Assembly: GCA_018644665.1 (NCBI GenBank)
Contig: JABGQA010000050.1
Location: 62,001-126,000, forward strand
Source: Candidatus Poribacteria bacterium
Lineage (GTDB): Bacteria; Poribacteria; WGA-4E; GCA-2687025
DNA: 64,000 bases
Direction: 5' to 3'
In this document: positions 18,253-26,942 of the stretch, in pieces
Position numbering within the stretch: position 1 is the first letter of the stretch
How the letters are laid out: each line of letters opens with the position of its first letter
Notes under the pieces: model-generated
Database searches by the model: none
The model's input: the letters and a program-made list of their open reading frames with translations, nothing else
What the model was told of the DNA's origin: nothing
Made by a program: the position numbers and the translations under genes

Positions 18253-19857
18253 ATGGACTTCGCGGCCCTGACAGACATCCCGTGGCAGATGATTGCGCTC
18301 ACCGTGATGTCGCTGTCGCTCGGGTGGGGGATTCGCGGGAATTTCGGCCATGAGTCCGGCGCGGCGATGCCCGGGGCCCTCGCCGCCATGGCCGTGGCGC
18401 TTATGTCGGGTCGACCGGATTGGTGGGAGCGGGCGCACCTGTTCGCTATGTTCGGCGCCCTGGGATGGTCGCTCGGTGGCAGCATGTCCTACATGCAGGT
18501 GATCGCCTTCACGCACTCTGGCCACACACCCTCGATCCTGTATGGGTTCGCCAACCTGGGCGTCATCGGGTTCTGTTGGGCGGCCCTGGGCGGGCTGGGC
18601 GTTGGGGTCGCGGCGCTGTTCGACGGCGCGACGCTCGCCCTGTTCGGCCTCCCCATCGTGCTCGTGCTCGCCGGGTGGGCGCTGCAGGAGATGGTCGTGG
18701 ACGCCATCGCCTTCAGGAATGCCGGGCGGCGCCATGAGAGCCGTCTGTATTGGTACGACACCGACTGGCTCGAAGTCTTGGTCGCGGCCGTCGCCGTGCT
18801 CATCGTGGTGGCCGTGCGCGGTGGGTTCGATCCGGCGACGACGCTTATCCTGTATCTCGGCGTCGGGTGGTACGGCGCGTTTCTTCTGCTCGTGAACGTC
18901 CTAGGTCTCCGCATGACGCCTCCTCGAGGCGACAACTGGGCCGGGTGCGTGGGTATGGTCGTCGGCGCGTCGGCGTACTGCTGGCGTTTCGGGTACGGCG
19001 ACCTCGCGTTCGCCATGTGGATGACCGGCGCGATCGGCGGGGCGGGGTATTCGCTGTCGCAGGCGATAAAGCTGGCGTGCATCCGGACGGGTCTGCGCAC
19101 GAACTGGCACAGCGTACTGGAGCAGACGCAGGGCGCGTTCCACGGCCTTGGGCTCGCCGTCGCTATGGGAGTCCTCGCGCAGCGACCGCCGGTCCCTCCG
19201 AGCGAAGGCGTACCGGGATGGCTGCACGTGGTGGCCGTGGCGTTCACGCTCCTGCTGCTGACCTATGTCAACCATCGCAAGGCGACGCTCACGTGGATCG
19301 AGCAGGTGGCTTCGTTGCCGGAGCGCTTCTACCGCATCCCCACGGCCGGCTGGTTCCGGCAGTCGCGTGGGTGGATCGGGTGGTTCGAACTCGTGTACAT
19401 CGCGATCGGAGTGGCGGTTGTATGGATCGGCGTAGCGCATCTGCGCACGCCGCTGCCGTTTCTGCCGGACGGCGCGTTGGGCCGCGGTCAGCTTCTGTTT
19501 GTGTCGTTCATGTGGTGGATCGTCGTCTTCAACTTCGAGCGGGCGCTAACCGGGTTCACGCCTACGCGGATCATCACCGAAGGCGCGATCACTTGGAACG
19601 CGGTGGCCTGCACCGTCCTCGTATGCCTGGGCGCCACGTCCGTTGTCCTGGCCGAGCCGCGGGGTGACGGCGTGTCGGCGCCGACGGCCGTGGTGATGGC
19701 CGGGCTGGGCGTCGCGAGCGTCACGGTCGTCGGCTGGGCCATCGCGAAGGCGCTGTTCGGTTCGGACCACATCAGCGACGCCGGGCTGCACATCCGATTC
19801 GGCCCGAACAGAACGGCCACGAAGCAGCGGCCGACACGCGGGTCCGCACACCCTTAG
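18253..19857 (+). CDS. Polytopic membrane protein of unknown function
   Basis: A 534-residue integral membrane protein with roughly 12 hydrophobic segments spread over its length. It starts with a glycine-rich motif between the first two helices (GWGIRGNFGHESGAAMPGAL) and has a conserved-looking EQTQGAFHGLGLA segment midway. I recognise no transporter signature. The ATG follows GAGGAGACTCGC and lies 14 bases after the sulfatase stop; the next gene starts 12 bases after its end. Operon position between a sulfatase and a sugar oxidoreductase makes an uptake or export role plausible, but this is inference. Confidence 0.75.
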   Translation: MDFAALTDIPWQMIALTVMSLSLGWGIRGNFGHESGAAMPGALAAMAVALMSGRPDWWERAHLFAMFGALGWSLGGSMSYMQVIAFTHSGHTPSILYGFANLGVIGFCWAALGGLGVGVAALFDGATLALFGLPIVLVLAGWALQEMVVDAIAFRNAGRRHESRLYWYDTDWLEVLVAAVAVLIVVAVRGGFDPATTLILYLGVGWYGAFLLLVNVLGLRMTPPRGDNWAGCVGMVVGASAYCWRFGYGDLAFAMWMTGAIGGAGYSLSQAIKLACIRTGLRTNWHSVLEQTQGAFHGLGLAVAMGVLAQRPPVPPSEGVPGWLHVVAVAFTLLLLTYVNHRKATLTWIEQVASLPERFYRIPTAGWFRQSRGWIGWFELVYIAIGVAVVWIGVAHLRTPLPFLPDGALGRGQLLFVSFMWWIVVFNFERALTGFTPTRIITEGAITWNAVACTVLVCLGATSVVLAEPRGDGVSAPTAVVMAGLGVASVTVVGWAIAKALFGSDHISDAGLHIRFGPNRTATKQRPTRGSAHP

Positions 19858-19869
19858 CCGGAGGGCATC

Positions 19870-20886
19870 ATGCGCCAGGTGGGAGTTGCGATCGTCGGGC
19901 TCGGGAACAGCGGATGGCGTCTGCACGGGGAGTATCTCGCGGGCGCGGCGAGGTTTCGCTTGGCGGGCGTGTGCGACGCGGACGGGTCGCGACTCACCCG
20001 GGTGGCGGACGCGTTGGGCGCGCCGCAGGTCGCCAGCTTCAAGGCGCTGCTACGCCACTACGACGTCGATCTGGTCGTGCTTGCGGTCCCACACACGTTG
20101 CACGTCGGCATGACCGTCGAGGCCCTGGAGGCGGGGAAGCACGTCGTCGTCGAGAAGCCGATGTGTCTTGATGTCGGCGAGGCGGACCGAATGATCGACG
20201 CTGCCGGCCGGGCTGGACGCCTCCTCACCGTCTTTCACAACCGACGGTGGGACGCCGACTTCCTGACGTTGCGCCGCGCCCTCGAAGGCGGGGTCTTGGG
20301 AGACGTGCGCGTCATCGAGTCGCGCCGTAGCGGCGGGTTCTATCTCGCGATGGATACGCCACCCGAGGGCTCTTGGACGCTTGGGTTGGAGCACGCGGGC
20401 GGGGCCGTCTACTCCCGCGGGCCGCACGTGCTGGACCAACTGCTCTGCCTGACGCGAGACGTGCTGGGCGTTCGTCCGACGCGCGTGTTCTGCCACACGC
20501 AGACGGTCATCTGGCCGGACGACGTGTTCCGCGCGACGATTGAGTTCGACGGCGGGCTCGTCGCGCAAGTCGAGGTCAACATCGTGGACGGGGACGCTGG
20601 GCCGCCACGTTGGCACGCCCTCGGGTCGAAGGGCATCTACCTGTGCGCGACGCCATCGTCGCAGGCCGTCGTCACGGAGTTGGTCGACGGCAGGGCCGGA
20701 GGCCAGAGCATCCTCGACACGGTGTCCGCCGACGCGCAGGAGCTGTTCTACGACAACGTCCACGCGGCCCTCACGGACGGCGAGGTCCCACTCGTCACGT
20801 TGGAGCATGCGCGCGAGGTCGTCGCCCTTACCGATCGCCTGCGGGCGAGCGCGGCGAGCGGGAACGTCGTGGAGTGCGTGGGCTAA
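19870..20886 (+). CDS. Gfo/Idh/MocA-family oxidoreductase
   Basis: A 338-residue NAD(P)-dependent sugar or inositol dehydrogenase. It has the Rossmann motif GLGNSGWRLHG, the family's EKP catalytic motif in VVEKPMCLD and the C-terminal alpha/beta domain with GPHVLDQLL. The ATG follows a strong CCGGAGGG ribosome site. It ends the dehydrogenase-sulfatase-membrane protein operon and its stop overlaps the end of the convergent gene by a few bases. It likely oxidises the desulfated sugar. Confidence 0.9.
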   Translation: MRQVGVAIVGLGNSGWRLHGEYLAGAARFRLAGVCDADGSRLTRVADALGAPQVASFKALLRHYDVDLVVLAVPHTLHVGMTVEALEAGKHVVVEKPMCLDVGEADRMIDAAGRAGRLLTVFHNRRWDADFLTLRRALEGGVLGDVRVIESRRSGGFYLAMDTPPEGSWTLGLEHAGGAVYSRGPHVLDQLLCLTRDVLGVRPTRVFCHTQTVIWPDDVFRATIEFDGGLVAQVEVNIVDGDAGPPRWHALGSKGIYLCATPSSQAVVTELVDGRAGGQSILDTVSADAQELFYDNVHAALTDGEVPLVTLEHAREVVALTDRLRASAASGNVVECVG

Positions 20887-21899
20887 CCGCGGACGCCCTG
20901 TAGGGATCGGTAGACGCGGCGCAGTGTCGGCTCCGACGCGCGCCAGAGCGCAGACCGCAGGGGCGCGATGGTCTTCGTCAGCGTGCCGAAGTCGGCGCGC
21001 GTGGCGCCGAACGACTCCTTGAACTTCACCAACCCGGTGTTCTCCGGCGGCGATGCGCCGAAGTCGGCGCGCTCGTAGCCACGCTCCATCGCCCACGTCA
21101 GCGCCGTGTGGTAGAGCAGGTGATTCGGCGCATGGCGACGTTCCGCCGGCTCGCTCGCGGCCATCCATACGGTGGCGACCTTACCGAACACGAGTAGCAG
21201 GAGACCCGCGACGGGGATGCCCGCGCGCTCCGCCATGAAAAGCGTCGCGATGGATGAACGCGCGAGATCTGCCACCATGCTGCGCGGCTTCGACACGCTG
21301 CCGAACCGGTCCATCGTGGCGCGGTAGACCGCGTAGAACGCGCCGATCTCCGCGTCGCCGTGCACAGGGCGAACCGTAACGCCCGCGCCCGTCGCTTTGC
21401 GGACGTCCGTGCGGACGCTGCCCTTGTAGCCACTCCAGAGTGTGTCTGCATCGCTCGGCAGGTCGAGGACATGTGTGTGCTTCGGCTCCGTTAGCGCGAA
21501 TCCGATCTCCGTCAGGACGCCGTGGGATGCCGCGAAGTCGCCCGGGGGCAGGGTCAGCGACAACGCGCAGGCGCGGTCGCGTCGCGAGCACGATTCCCAG
21601 CATGCGACAGCGTCAAGCAGGTCTTCAGGGGCCACCCCGACTGGGCCGCCGTACAGATGCCAGGGGCTCGACTCGGCGAACGACACGAACGGCGCGGGCG
21701 TGAACACGCACCCCGACCACGCTCCTATGCGGTCGTCCCCGCGAACTAGGAACGCGTCTGCCGGGCGGTACTGGGGAAACGCGGCAGACAGAGCCTGCTT
21801 CCATGTGCGTGAGTGGAACGCGCACACTCCCGGCATCGCGGAGACGTAGTCATCCCATGCCTGCGGATCGTCGGCGGGGTCCAGGCGCAACGGGCTCAT
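20883..21899 (-). CDS. FemAB/GNAT-like acyl or aminoacyl transferase
   Basis: A 338-residue protein with two GNAT-like halves. Visible features are SVRTDVRKATGAGVTVRPV, GSVSKPRSM, AERAGIPVAGLLLLVFGKVATVWMAA and YERADFGASPPENTGLVKFKESFG; the last is the usual FemAB/lipid-linked transferase ending. Such enzymes transfer aminoacyl or acyl groups, for example from aminoacyl-tRNA, to lipids or peptidoglycan precursors. Start ATG overlaps the stop of the membrane gene upstream (ATGA at 21896-21899). That makes the pair look like a two-gene version of MprF, where flippase and synthase are fused. The donor and acceptor are unknown. Confidence 0.8.
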   Translation of the reverse strand: MSPLRLDPADDPQAWDDYVSAMPGVCAFHSRTWKQALSAAFPQYRPADAFLVRGDDRIGAWSGCVFTPAPFVSFAESSPWHLYGGPVGVAPEDLLDAVACWESCSRRDRACALSLTLPPGDFAASHGVLTEIGFALTEPKHTHVLDLPSDADTLWSGYKGSVRTDVRKATGAGVTVRPVHGDAEIGAFYAVYRATMDRFGSVSKPRSMVADLARSSIATLFMAERAGIPVAGLLLLVFGKVATVWMAASEPAERRHAPNHLLYHTALTWAMERGYERADFGASPPENTGLVKFKESFGATRADFGTLTKTIAPLRSALWRASEPTLRRVYRSLQGVRG

Positions 21900-22849
21900 G
21901 CGGCTGGCTCCGCACGTGGGCCGCCGCGCAAGAGGGCGAGCGACAGGGCCCCCGTGGCCACGGCATAGGCCAGCACCACGCCGTGCAGCGCGAACCCGGA
22001 TGCGACGGCGTCGGCGTTGTCCACGCCGACGAGTATGAGCGCCCACGCCCACGGCAACTCGATGCTGCCTACGTTGCCGACGCCCTGGATGGGCAGGAGG
22101 TTCGCGAGGCCGGCGAACACAAGCGCGAAGAGCCCCTGCATCCACGTGATCCCGCTGAACATCGTGCCGAGTAGGTAGAGCTGGAACGCGTAGCGGCAGA
22201 TCAGCGCCAAGGCGGAGAAGGCCGCGCCCGTCAACAGCGGACGACTCCATGTCTGTCGGCCGAATTCGGCCATGGTCCGCATGAGCACGGGACCCACGAG
22301 CGGGAGGGCGCCAAGTCGTGCCGTCAACGCCGCAGGAAGCCTCCGGACAAAGACGCCGCCTACCGGGATACCCACGACGCCGGCGGCCGCGACGGCCGTC
22401 AATGCAGTCAACGCGGGGTTGTTCGCGGAAGTGCCTCGCAATGAAAGGCCGACGACGACAGCGATGAGCAGCATCCACCACAGGTCGAGTATGCCCGCGA
22501 CAACCAGCGACGCGACTCCACCGGCGCCAGACGCCTGCCGCCGCGAGCGCACGAGATGGACGTAGGAGACTTCACCCGCGCGCATCGGGAGGATGTTCGA
22601 CCAGAACGTCTGCGCGCAGAGGATGCCGTACATCAGGCGACGCGACGTCACGCCGCCCAGCAACGACGCGAACCTGGCGGCCTTGAGACCTATGAACAGA
22701 AGATACAGCGCGAAGCCGATCGCCAACCGGGCGGGTGTAAGGCTCGCGACACCGTCCGCGATGGTCGTCCACGATGTCGATCGCAGGAGGAAGTACGCTA
22801 CGGCGACGCCCAGCGCGGACACGACTGCGGCACGCGTCCATCTCGCCAT
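21896..22849 (-). CDS. LPG-synthase TM-domain (UPF0104/MprF flippase-like) membrane protein
   Basis: A 317-residue membrane protein with about eight helices. It has the family's early pattern KAARFASLLGG, then FWSNILPMRAGEVSYVHLV, and the late IQGVGNVGSIELPWAW. In MprF this domain flips aminoacyl-phosphatidylglycerol across the membrane; free-standing versions accompany polysaccharide or lipid synthesis. The start ATG has GGAG eight bases upstream. It is coupled by a four-base overlap to the FemAB-like gene, and the aminotransferase lies 28 bases upstream on the same strand. Confidence 0.85.
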   Translation of the reverse strand: MARWTRAAVVSALGVAVAYFLLRSTSWTTIADGVASLTPARLAIGFALYLLFIGLKAARFASLLGGVTSRRLMYGILCAQTFWSNILPMRAGEVSYVHLVRSRRQASGAGGVASLVVAGILDLWWMLLIAVVVGLSLRGTSANNPALTALTAVAAAGVVGIPVGGVFVRRLPAALTARLGALPLVGPVLMRTMAEFGRQTWSRPLLTGAAFSALALICRYAFQLYLLGTMFSGITWMQGLFALVFAGLANLLPIQGVGNVGSIELPWAWALILVGVDNADAVASGFALHGVVLAYAVATGALSLALLRGGPRAEPAA

Positions 22850-22877
22850 CGCCGGCTACTCCGTGCGTGCCGGGTGG

Positions 22878-24161
22878 CTAGAAGTCGAAGTTCACTTCTT
22901 GCAGGCGACGGACGACTTCCTGAATCACGGACTCCTCGCTGGGCAGCGAGCAGTCGGGCACGGGCTTGAGGGTCACCGCCCACCGCAGCCACGTGTCGTC
23001 GCCGACGGTGTAGTGCATGAGCGACACGCGTAGTTCCTGGCGGAACCACTGCGCGCAGGCGACGGCGTCCTCAAACGGCCGACCGTCGACCCCCTTGGGA
23101 GCCGGCGTGAACTGACACAGTCCAGCGTCCGGCATGGCCGTGCTGAAGCCCGCCCGCGCCAGCCCGTCGTTCAGTAGCCGGTGCAGTCGTTCGTAACCAG
23201 AGCGCGTTTCCTCCGCCCAGGCGGGATGCCGCAAGCAGGCGAGGCCCGCCGCGATGCTCGGGCCGAACATGCCGGAGTCCTTGACGTCGGTGATCTTGCG
23301 GATCGCCTTGATGAGCGTCGGGTGGGCGACCATCCAACCGAAACGGAGCCCAGTGGCGTTCCATCCCTTGCTCACGCTTTGGAGGACGACGCAGCGTTCC
23401 TCCCAGCCGGGAACCTCGAGGACGCTCACCATGTCGGAGTTGTAGCCAAGGTCGATGTACGCTTCGTCGACAACGAGAATCGCGTCGCGATCGTCGGCCC
23501 ACGCGAGGAGGTTCTCCCAGTCGTTGCGCGTGTATCCCGCGCCGGTGGGGTTGTGCGGGATGTTCGCGTAGACCACAGGGCGGCCCGACACGTCGATGTC
23601 CGTGGGGATCGTCCACCGCGCGCCGTCGTACTCCAAGGGCACGTCGACCGTGTCGGCGTCGTACCGGTTGAGAGGGCTCTTGATCACCGGGTAGCCCGGC
23701 GTCGGGAAGACCAGCGTCGTGCCGGACTCGAGCAGCAGCGTAGGTATGTACTCGGACAGCGCACGCTTGATAGAACCGGGAGAGTACTGGACCCAGCCGG
23801 GCGTGAAATCCGTTTCCGAGTCAGGGAACCGGCGCGTTAGGTGTTCGGCGAGGCATTCGTGCGTGTCCCGGAATGAACCGCCCGCCCTCACGCCCGAGTT
23901 GTCCGTGTACCGCGTGGCGTCGAGGGACTCCTCGTAGTACGCGCGAGCGACATCCATCGCCTTGGGGTGCATCTTCCACGTCGGGTCTGCGATGGACAGC
24001 GTCAGAAGGGCGGACTCAGGCTCGTTCGCACGGTTGTCCTGGGCGAGTTGGCGCTCCTCGGCGAGCACGTTGCTGAACGCATAGCCGCCGCCGGGCGCGT
24101 CGAACTCTGCGCCGCCGACGCGCTCAGCGACTCGCCCGCGCCACGCCGCATCAGTACTCAT
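22878..24161 (-). CDS. Class I/II PLP-dependent aminotransferase
   Basis: A 427-residue fold-type I aminotransferase. It shows NIPHNPTGAGY (Asn binding PLP), VVDEAYIDLGY (Asp), and SVSKGWNATGLRFGW, whose Lys forms the Schiff base. The C-terminal WLRWAVTL carries the substrate-carboxylate Arg. Its length and N-terminal extension are longer than the usual 390 residues. I chose the ATG at 24161 because GGGGAGGG lies just upstream; a longer start at 24182 would overlap the prmA gene more. It partly overlaps the end of prmA by 11 bases, so the two are coupled. The amino donor is not readable; LL-diaminopimelate-type and aromatic-type enzymes are alternatives. Confidence 0.87.
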   Translation of the reverse strand: MSTDAAWRGRVAERVGGAEFDAPGGGYAFSNVLAEERQLAQDNRANEPESALLTLSIADPTWKMHPKAMDVARAYYEESLDATRYTDNSGVRAGGSFRDTHECLAEHLTRRFPDSETDFTPGWVQYSPGSIKRALSEYIPTLLLESGTTLVFPTPGYPVIKSPLNRYDADTVDVPLEYDGARWTIPTDIDVSGRPVVYANIPHNPTGAGYTRNDWENLLAWADDRDAILVVDEAYIDLGYNSDMVSVLEVPGWEERCVVLQSVSKGWNATGLRFGWMVAHPTLIKAIRKITDVKDSGMFGPSIAAGLACLRHPAWAEETRSGYERLHRLLNDGLARAGFSTAMPDAGLCQFTPAPKGVDGRPFEDAVACAQWFRQELRVSLMHYTVGDDTWLRWAVTLKPVPDCSLPSEESVIQEVVRRLQEVNFDF

Positions 24162-25056
24162 GCCGCCTGCCCTCCCCTGCATACTGCGTCACAAACGCCG
24201 TCCACCCGTCGTCGCGCCGAATGTCGCTGATCGCCCATCCACCGGCGCGTAACGCATTCTCGACCCGCTCCGCCTCGTGGTCTGCGATACCTGCGAATAC
24301 CGCCGTGCCACCCGGACTAAGGCGCGGCGCGACCGCCGGAAGCGCCGGTACTATCACCTCGGCGAGGATATTCATCAAGAGCAGTTCGAAGCGGCCGTCG
24401 ACCGACTCGACATCGCCGACCGAGAGCTGTATGCGGTCGTCGACACCGTTTTTCTCCGCGTTCTCGCGCGCGATAGGGATGACCCGTTCGTCGACATCAA
24501 CCGCGCACACGCTTTCGGCGCCCAGCTTCAGCGCGGATATCGCGAGAATCCCGGACCCAACGCCGATGTCGGCCACTTCCACACCGCCGAGGTCCATGTC
24601 CACGAGCGCGGCCAGACACAGCTGCGTCGACGGGTGCCCACCCGTGCCGAAGGCCATGCCTGGGTCCAACAGCACGACGGCAGGCGGCGCGTCCTCGGGT
24701 ACTGGCGTCCACGAGGGCGTGATGAGCAACCGGTCACCGAACCGCCTGGGTGGGAAGTGCGACTGCCAACCCGTCTCCCAGTCGTCGTTCTCGACCGCTT
24801 TGAGCGCGACCTGCGCCGGCTCGGTGTTCAGACCGAACCCCTTCAGCTCGTTCAGCCGTTCGCGCACGTCGATGACGTGGTGCCCGAGGTTGTCGTCCAT
24901 GGGATAGAAGCCACTGACCGTGACGCGGGTACCGCCGAGGTCGGCCTCCTCCTGAAGGACCGAAACCCCCAACGCCCCGAGCTCGCTGAGATGATGCGTC
25001 ATCGCCTCAACCGCGTCGGTGTGTGTGACAAGGCGTATCAGCGCCCAGTTTGCCAT
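24151..25056 (-). CDS. prmA: Ribosomal protein L11 methyltransferase
   Basis: A 301-residue SAM-dependent enzyme. An N-terminal substrate-recognition domain is followed by the methyltransferase domain, with GMAFGTGGHPSTQLCL (family signature), DIGVGSGILAISALKLGA (SAM loop) and LLMNILAEVI (the NILA catalytic segment). PrmA methylates lysines and the N-terminus of ribosomal protein L11. It starts 10 bases after dnaJ ends, and dnaJ-prmA order is common across bacteria. Its 3' end overlaps the aminotransferase start. Confidence 0.95.
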   Translation of the reverse strand: MANWALIRLVTHTDAVEAMTHHLSELGALGVSVLQEEADLGGTRVTVSGFYPMDDNLGHHVIDVRERLNELKGFGLNTEPAQVALKAVENDDWETGWQSHFPPRRFGDRLLITPSWTPVPEDAPPAVVLLDPGMAFGTGGHPSTQLCLAALVDMDLGGVEVADIGVGSGILAISALKLGAESVCAVDVDERVIPIARENAEKNGVDDRIQLSVGDVESVDGRFELLLMNILAEVIVPALPAVAPRLSPGGTAVFAGIADHEAERVENALRAGGWAISDIRRDDGWTAFVTQYAGEGRRHEY

Positions 25057-25066
25057 CGAGGGCGGC

Positions 25067-26239
25067 TCACTCGTCCTTGGATTCGCCGGAGATGAGGTCT
25101 TTCAGGTCGCTGAAGAACCCGCGCTTACGTCGGTCGGACGGCCTCTCGGCGCGCTTGTCCAGCGAGTCCTCGTCCAGCTGGCCGCGGAGCTTGGAGAGTT
25201 CGCGGAACAGCTCCTTCTCCTTGGGCGACAGGTCCGTGGGCGTTTCGACCATCACGAGGATTCGCAGGTTCCCGTACCCGTGACGCTGGAGTCGCGGCAT
25301 GCCCTTGCCGCGTAGCGTGATCACGTGTCCCGGCTGCGTCCCGGGGGGCACGACTACGTCCTCCTCGCCCTCGTGGAGCATCGGGATCCGCGCCTTCGTG
25401 CCGAGCGCGGCATCGACCATCGAAATCGACCATTGCAGGAAGAGATCCGGGCCCTTGCGTTCGTAGAAGTCGTGCTGTGTTACCCGCACGCCCACAAGCA
25501 GATTGCCGGGCGGGGCGCCCTGTGAGCCCGCGTCGCCCTGCGCGTTCACGCGAAGCACATCGCCGTCGCTGATGCCCTTGGGGATGGTGACGCTGACCTT
25601 CCTGGCGCGCTGCAGCCGGCCTTCGCCAGTACATTCGATGCACGGATCGGTGATCAGCTCGCCGCGGCCCCGACATCTCGGGCAGTTCTGCTGAACGCTG
25701 AAGAACCCCTGCTGGAACACAACCTTCCCGCGGCCGGCGCACTGCGAGCACGTCGTGGGCGACGTCCCCGGTCGGATGCCGTCGCCGTTGCAGGTTCCGC
25801 ACTGCTCCATCTTCGGGATATCTACGGACAGGTCCTTGCCGAGATACGCCTCCTCGAGGCTGATTTCGACATCGTAGCGCAGGTCGTTGCCGCGACGCGC
25901 GCGGCCACCGGCGCCTCCCATCCCGAACAGGTCGCCGAAATCCCCGAATACCTGCGAGAAGAGGTCCATGAAGTCGGCCGTGCCATGCCCCGCTCCGCCA
26001 CCGCCCATCTGGCTGCTGACGCCCTGATGACCGTAGCGGTCGTAACGCGCACGCAGATTCTCGTCGGCGAGCACCCGGTAGGCCTCACCCACCTCCTTGA
26101 ACGCGTCCTCAGCCTCGGAGTCCCCCTGATTCTTGTCAGGGTGGTACTTCACGGCCATGCGGCGGTAGGCGCGCTTGATGTCCTCGTCGGACGCGCCACG
26201 CTCTATGCCGAGGACTTCGTACAGATCGCGCGGGGGCAT
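25067..26239 (-). CDS. dnaJ: Chaperone protein DnaJ
   Basis: A 390-residue full-length type I J-protein. It has a J domain with the HPD triplet (YHPDKN), a Gly/Phe-rich linker around residues 70-110, a cysteine-rich domain with four CxxCxGxG-type repeats (CGTCNGDG, CSQCAGRG, CPRCRGRG, CIECTGEG) and C-terminal substrate domains. It stimulates DnaK ATPase and delivers unfolded protein. It follows grpE at a 23-base gap. The dnaK gene, usually between grpE and dnaJ or close by, is not in the window. Confidence 0.97.
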   Translation of the reverse strand: MPPRDLYEVLGIERGASDEDIKRAYRRMAVKYHPDKNQGDSEAEDAFKEVGEAYRVLADENLRARYDRYGHQGVSSQMGGGGAGHGTADFMDLFSQVFGDFGDLFGMGGAGGRARRGNDLRYDVEISLEEAYLGKDLSVDIPKMEQCGTCNGDGIRPGTSPTTCSQCAGRGKVVFQQGFFSVQQNCPRCRGRGELITDPCIECTGEGRLQRARKVSVTIPKGISDGDVLRVNAQGDAGSQGAPPGNLLVGVRVTQHDFYERKGPDLFLQWSISMVDAALGTKARIPMLHEGEEDVVVPPGTQPGHVITLRGKGMPRLQRHGYGNLRILVMVETPTDLSPKEKELFRELSKLRGQLDEDSLDKRAERPSDRRKRGFFSDLKDLISGESKDE

Positions 26240-26262
26240 GTAGTGGGGTTCCTCGCGGCGTC

Positions 26263-26892
26263 TCAGGATTCGTCGGCGGGCGCCTCAACGGAGACGATCA
26301 CGCCTGCGGGTCTCAGCAATCGGTCCTTAAGACGGTAACCCCGCTGGTACTCGGCGGCAACGTGATTCGGCGGCATGTCGTCAACCGGCTGCTGCGCGAG
26401 CGCCTCGTGGACGTTGGGGTCGAATGGCTCCCCCACGCCGGGAACGGGCGTCACACCTTCGGCGGTCAGAGCATCGTCGAACTGCTTGAGCACCATCTCG
26501 ATGCCCTCGCGGATGCCGTCGAGTTCTGCGTTCTCGCCGGAAGTGGCCTCGTGAGCGCGGGTGAGGCTGTCTCTAACGCCAACCATCTTGCGGGCGAACG
26601 ACTCGATGCCATACGTGCGGAGTTCTTCGAGCTGGCGTTCCGCGTTGCGACGACGGTTCTCGTAGAACGCCGAGGAACGGGCGAGCTTGTCGTTCTCTTC
26701 ACGAAGCTCTGCGACTTTAGCTTCGAGTTCCGCCACCGCCGGGTCGGCTTCGTCCTCTACCTCATCCTCACCTTCGGCCTCGGCTTGGGTGTCCGGAGCG
26801 CCGACCTCGTGGTGTGCTTGGTCGGGGCTGTCCGCCTCGTCGTCCGCCTCGGGCTCGTCCACGTCGGTTGGCTCGACCGTCTTGTCCGACAT
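26263..26892 (-). CDS. grpE: Nucleotide exchange factor GrpE
   Basis: A 209-residue co-chaperone. An acidic, disordered N-terminus (residues 1-50, rich in Glu and Asp) leads into the long coiled coil (AVAELEAKVAELREENDKLARS) and the beta-domain with EPFDPNVHEALAQQP and GYRLKDRLLRPAGVIVS. It catalyses ADP release from DnaK. I chose ATG at 26892 because GGAGACGGAATACGC precedes it; an upstream ATG at 26946 has no ribosome site and would overlap hrcA. It lies between hrcA and dnaJ. Confidence 0.95.
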   Translation of the reverse strand: MSDKTVEPTDVDEPEADDEADSPDQAHHEVGAPDTQAEAEGEDEVEDEADPAVAELEAKVAELREENDKLARSSAFYENRRRNAERQLEELRTYGIESFARKMVGVRDSLTRAHEATSGENAELDGIREGIEMVLKQFDDALTAEGVTPVPGVGEPFDPNVHEALAQQPVDDMPPNHVAAEYQRGYRLKDRLLRPAGVIVSVEAPADES

Positions 26893-26942
26893 GCGTATTC
26901 CGTCTCCTTGGCCAGGGTGTCCCGCGGAGCTGCTACGCGGGG

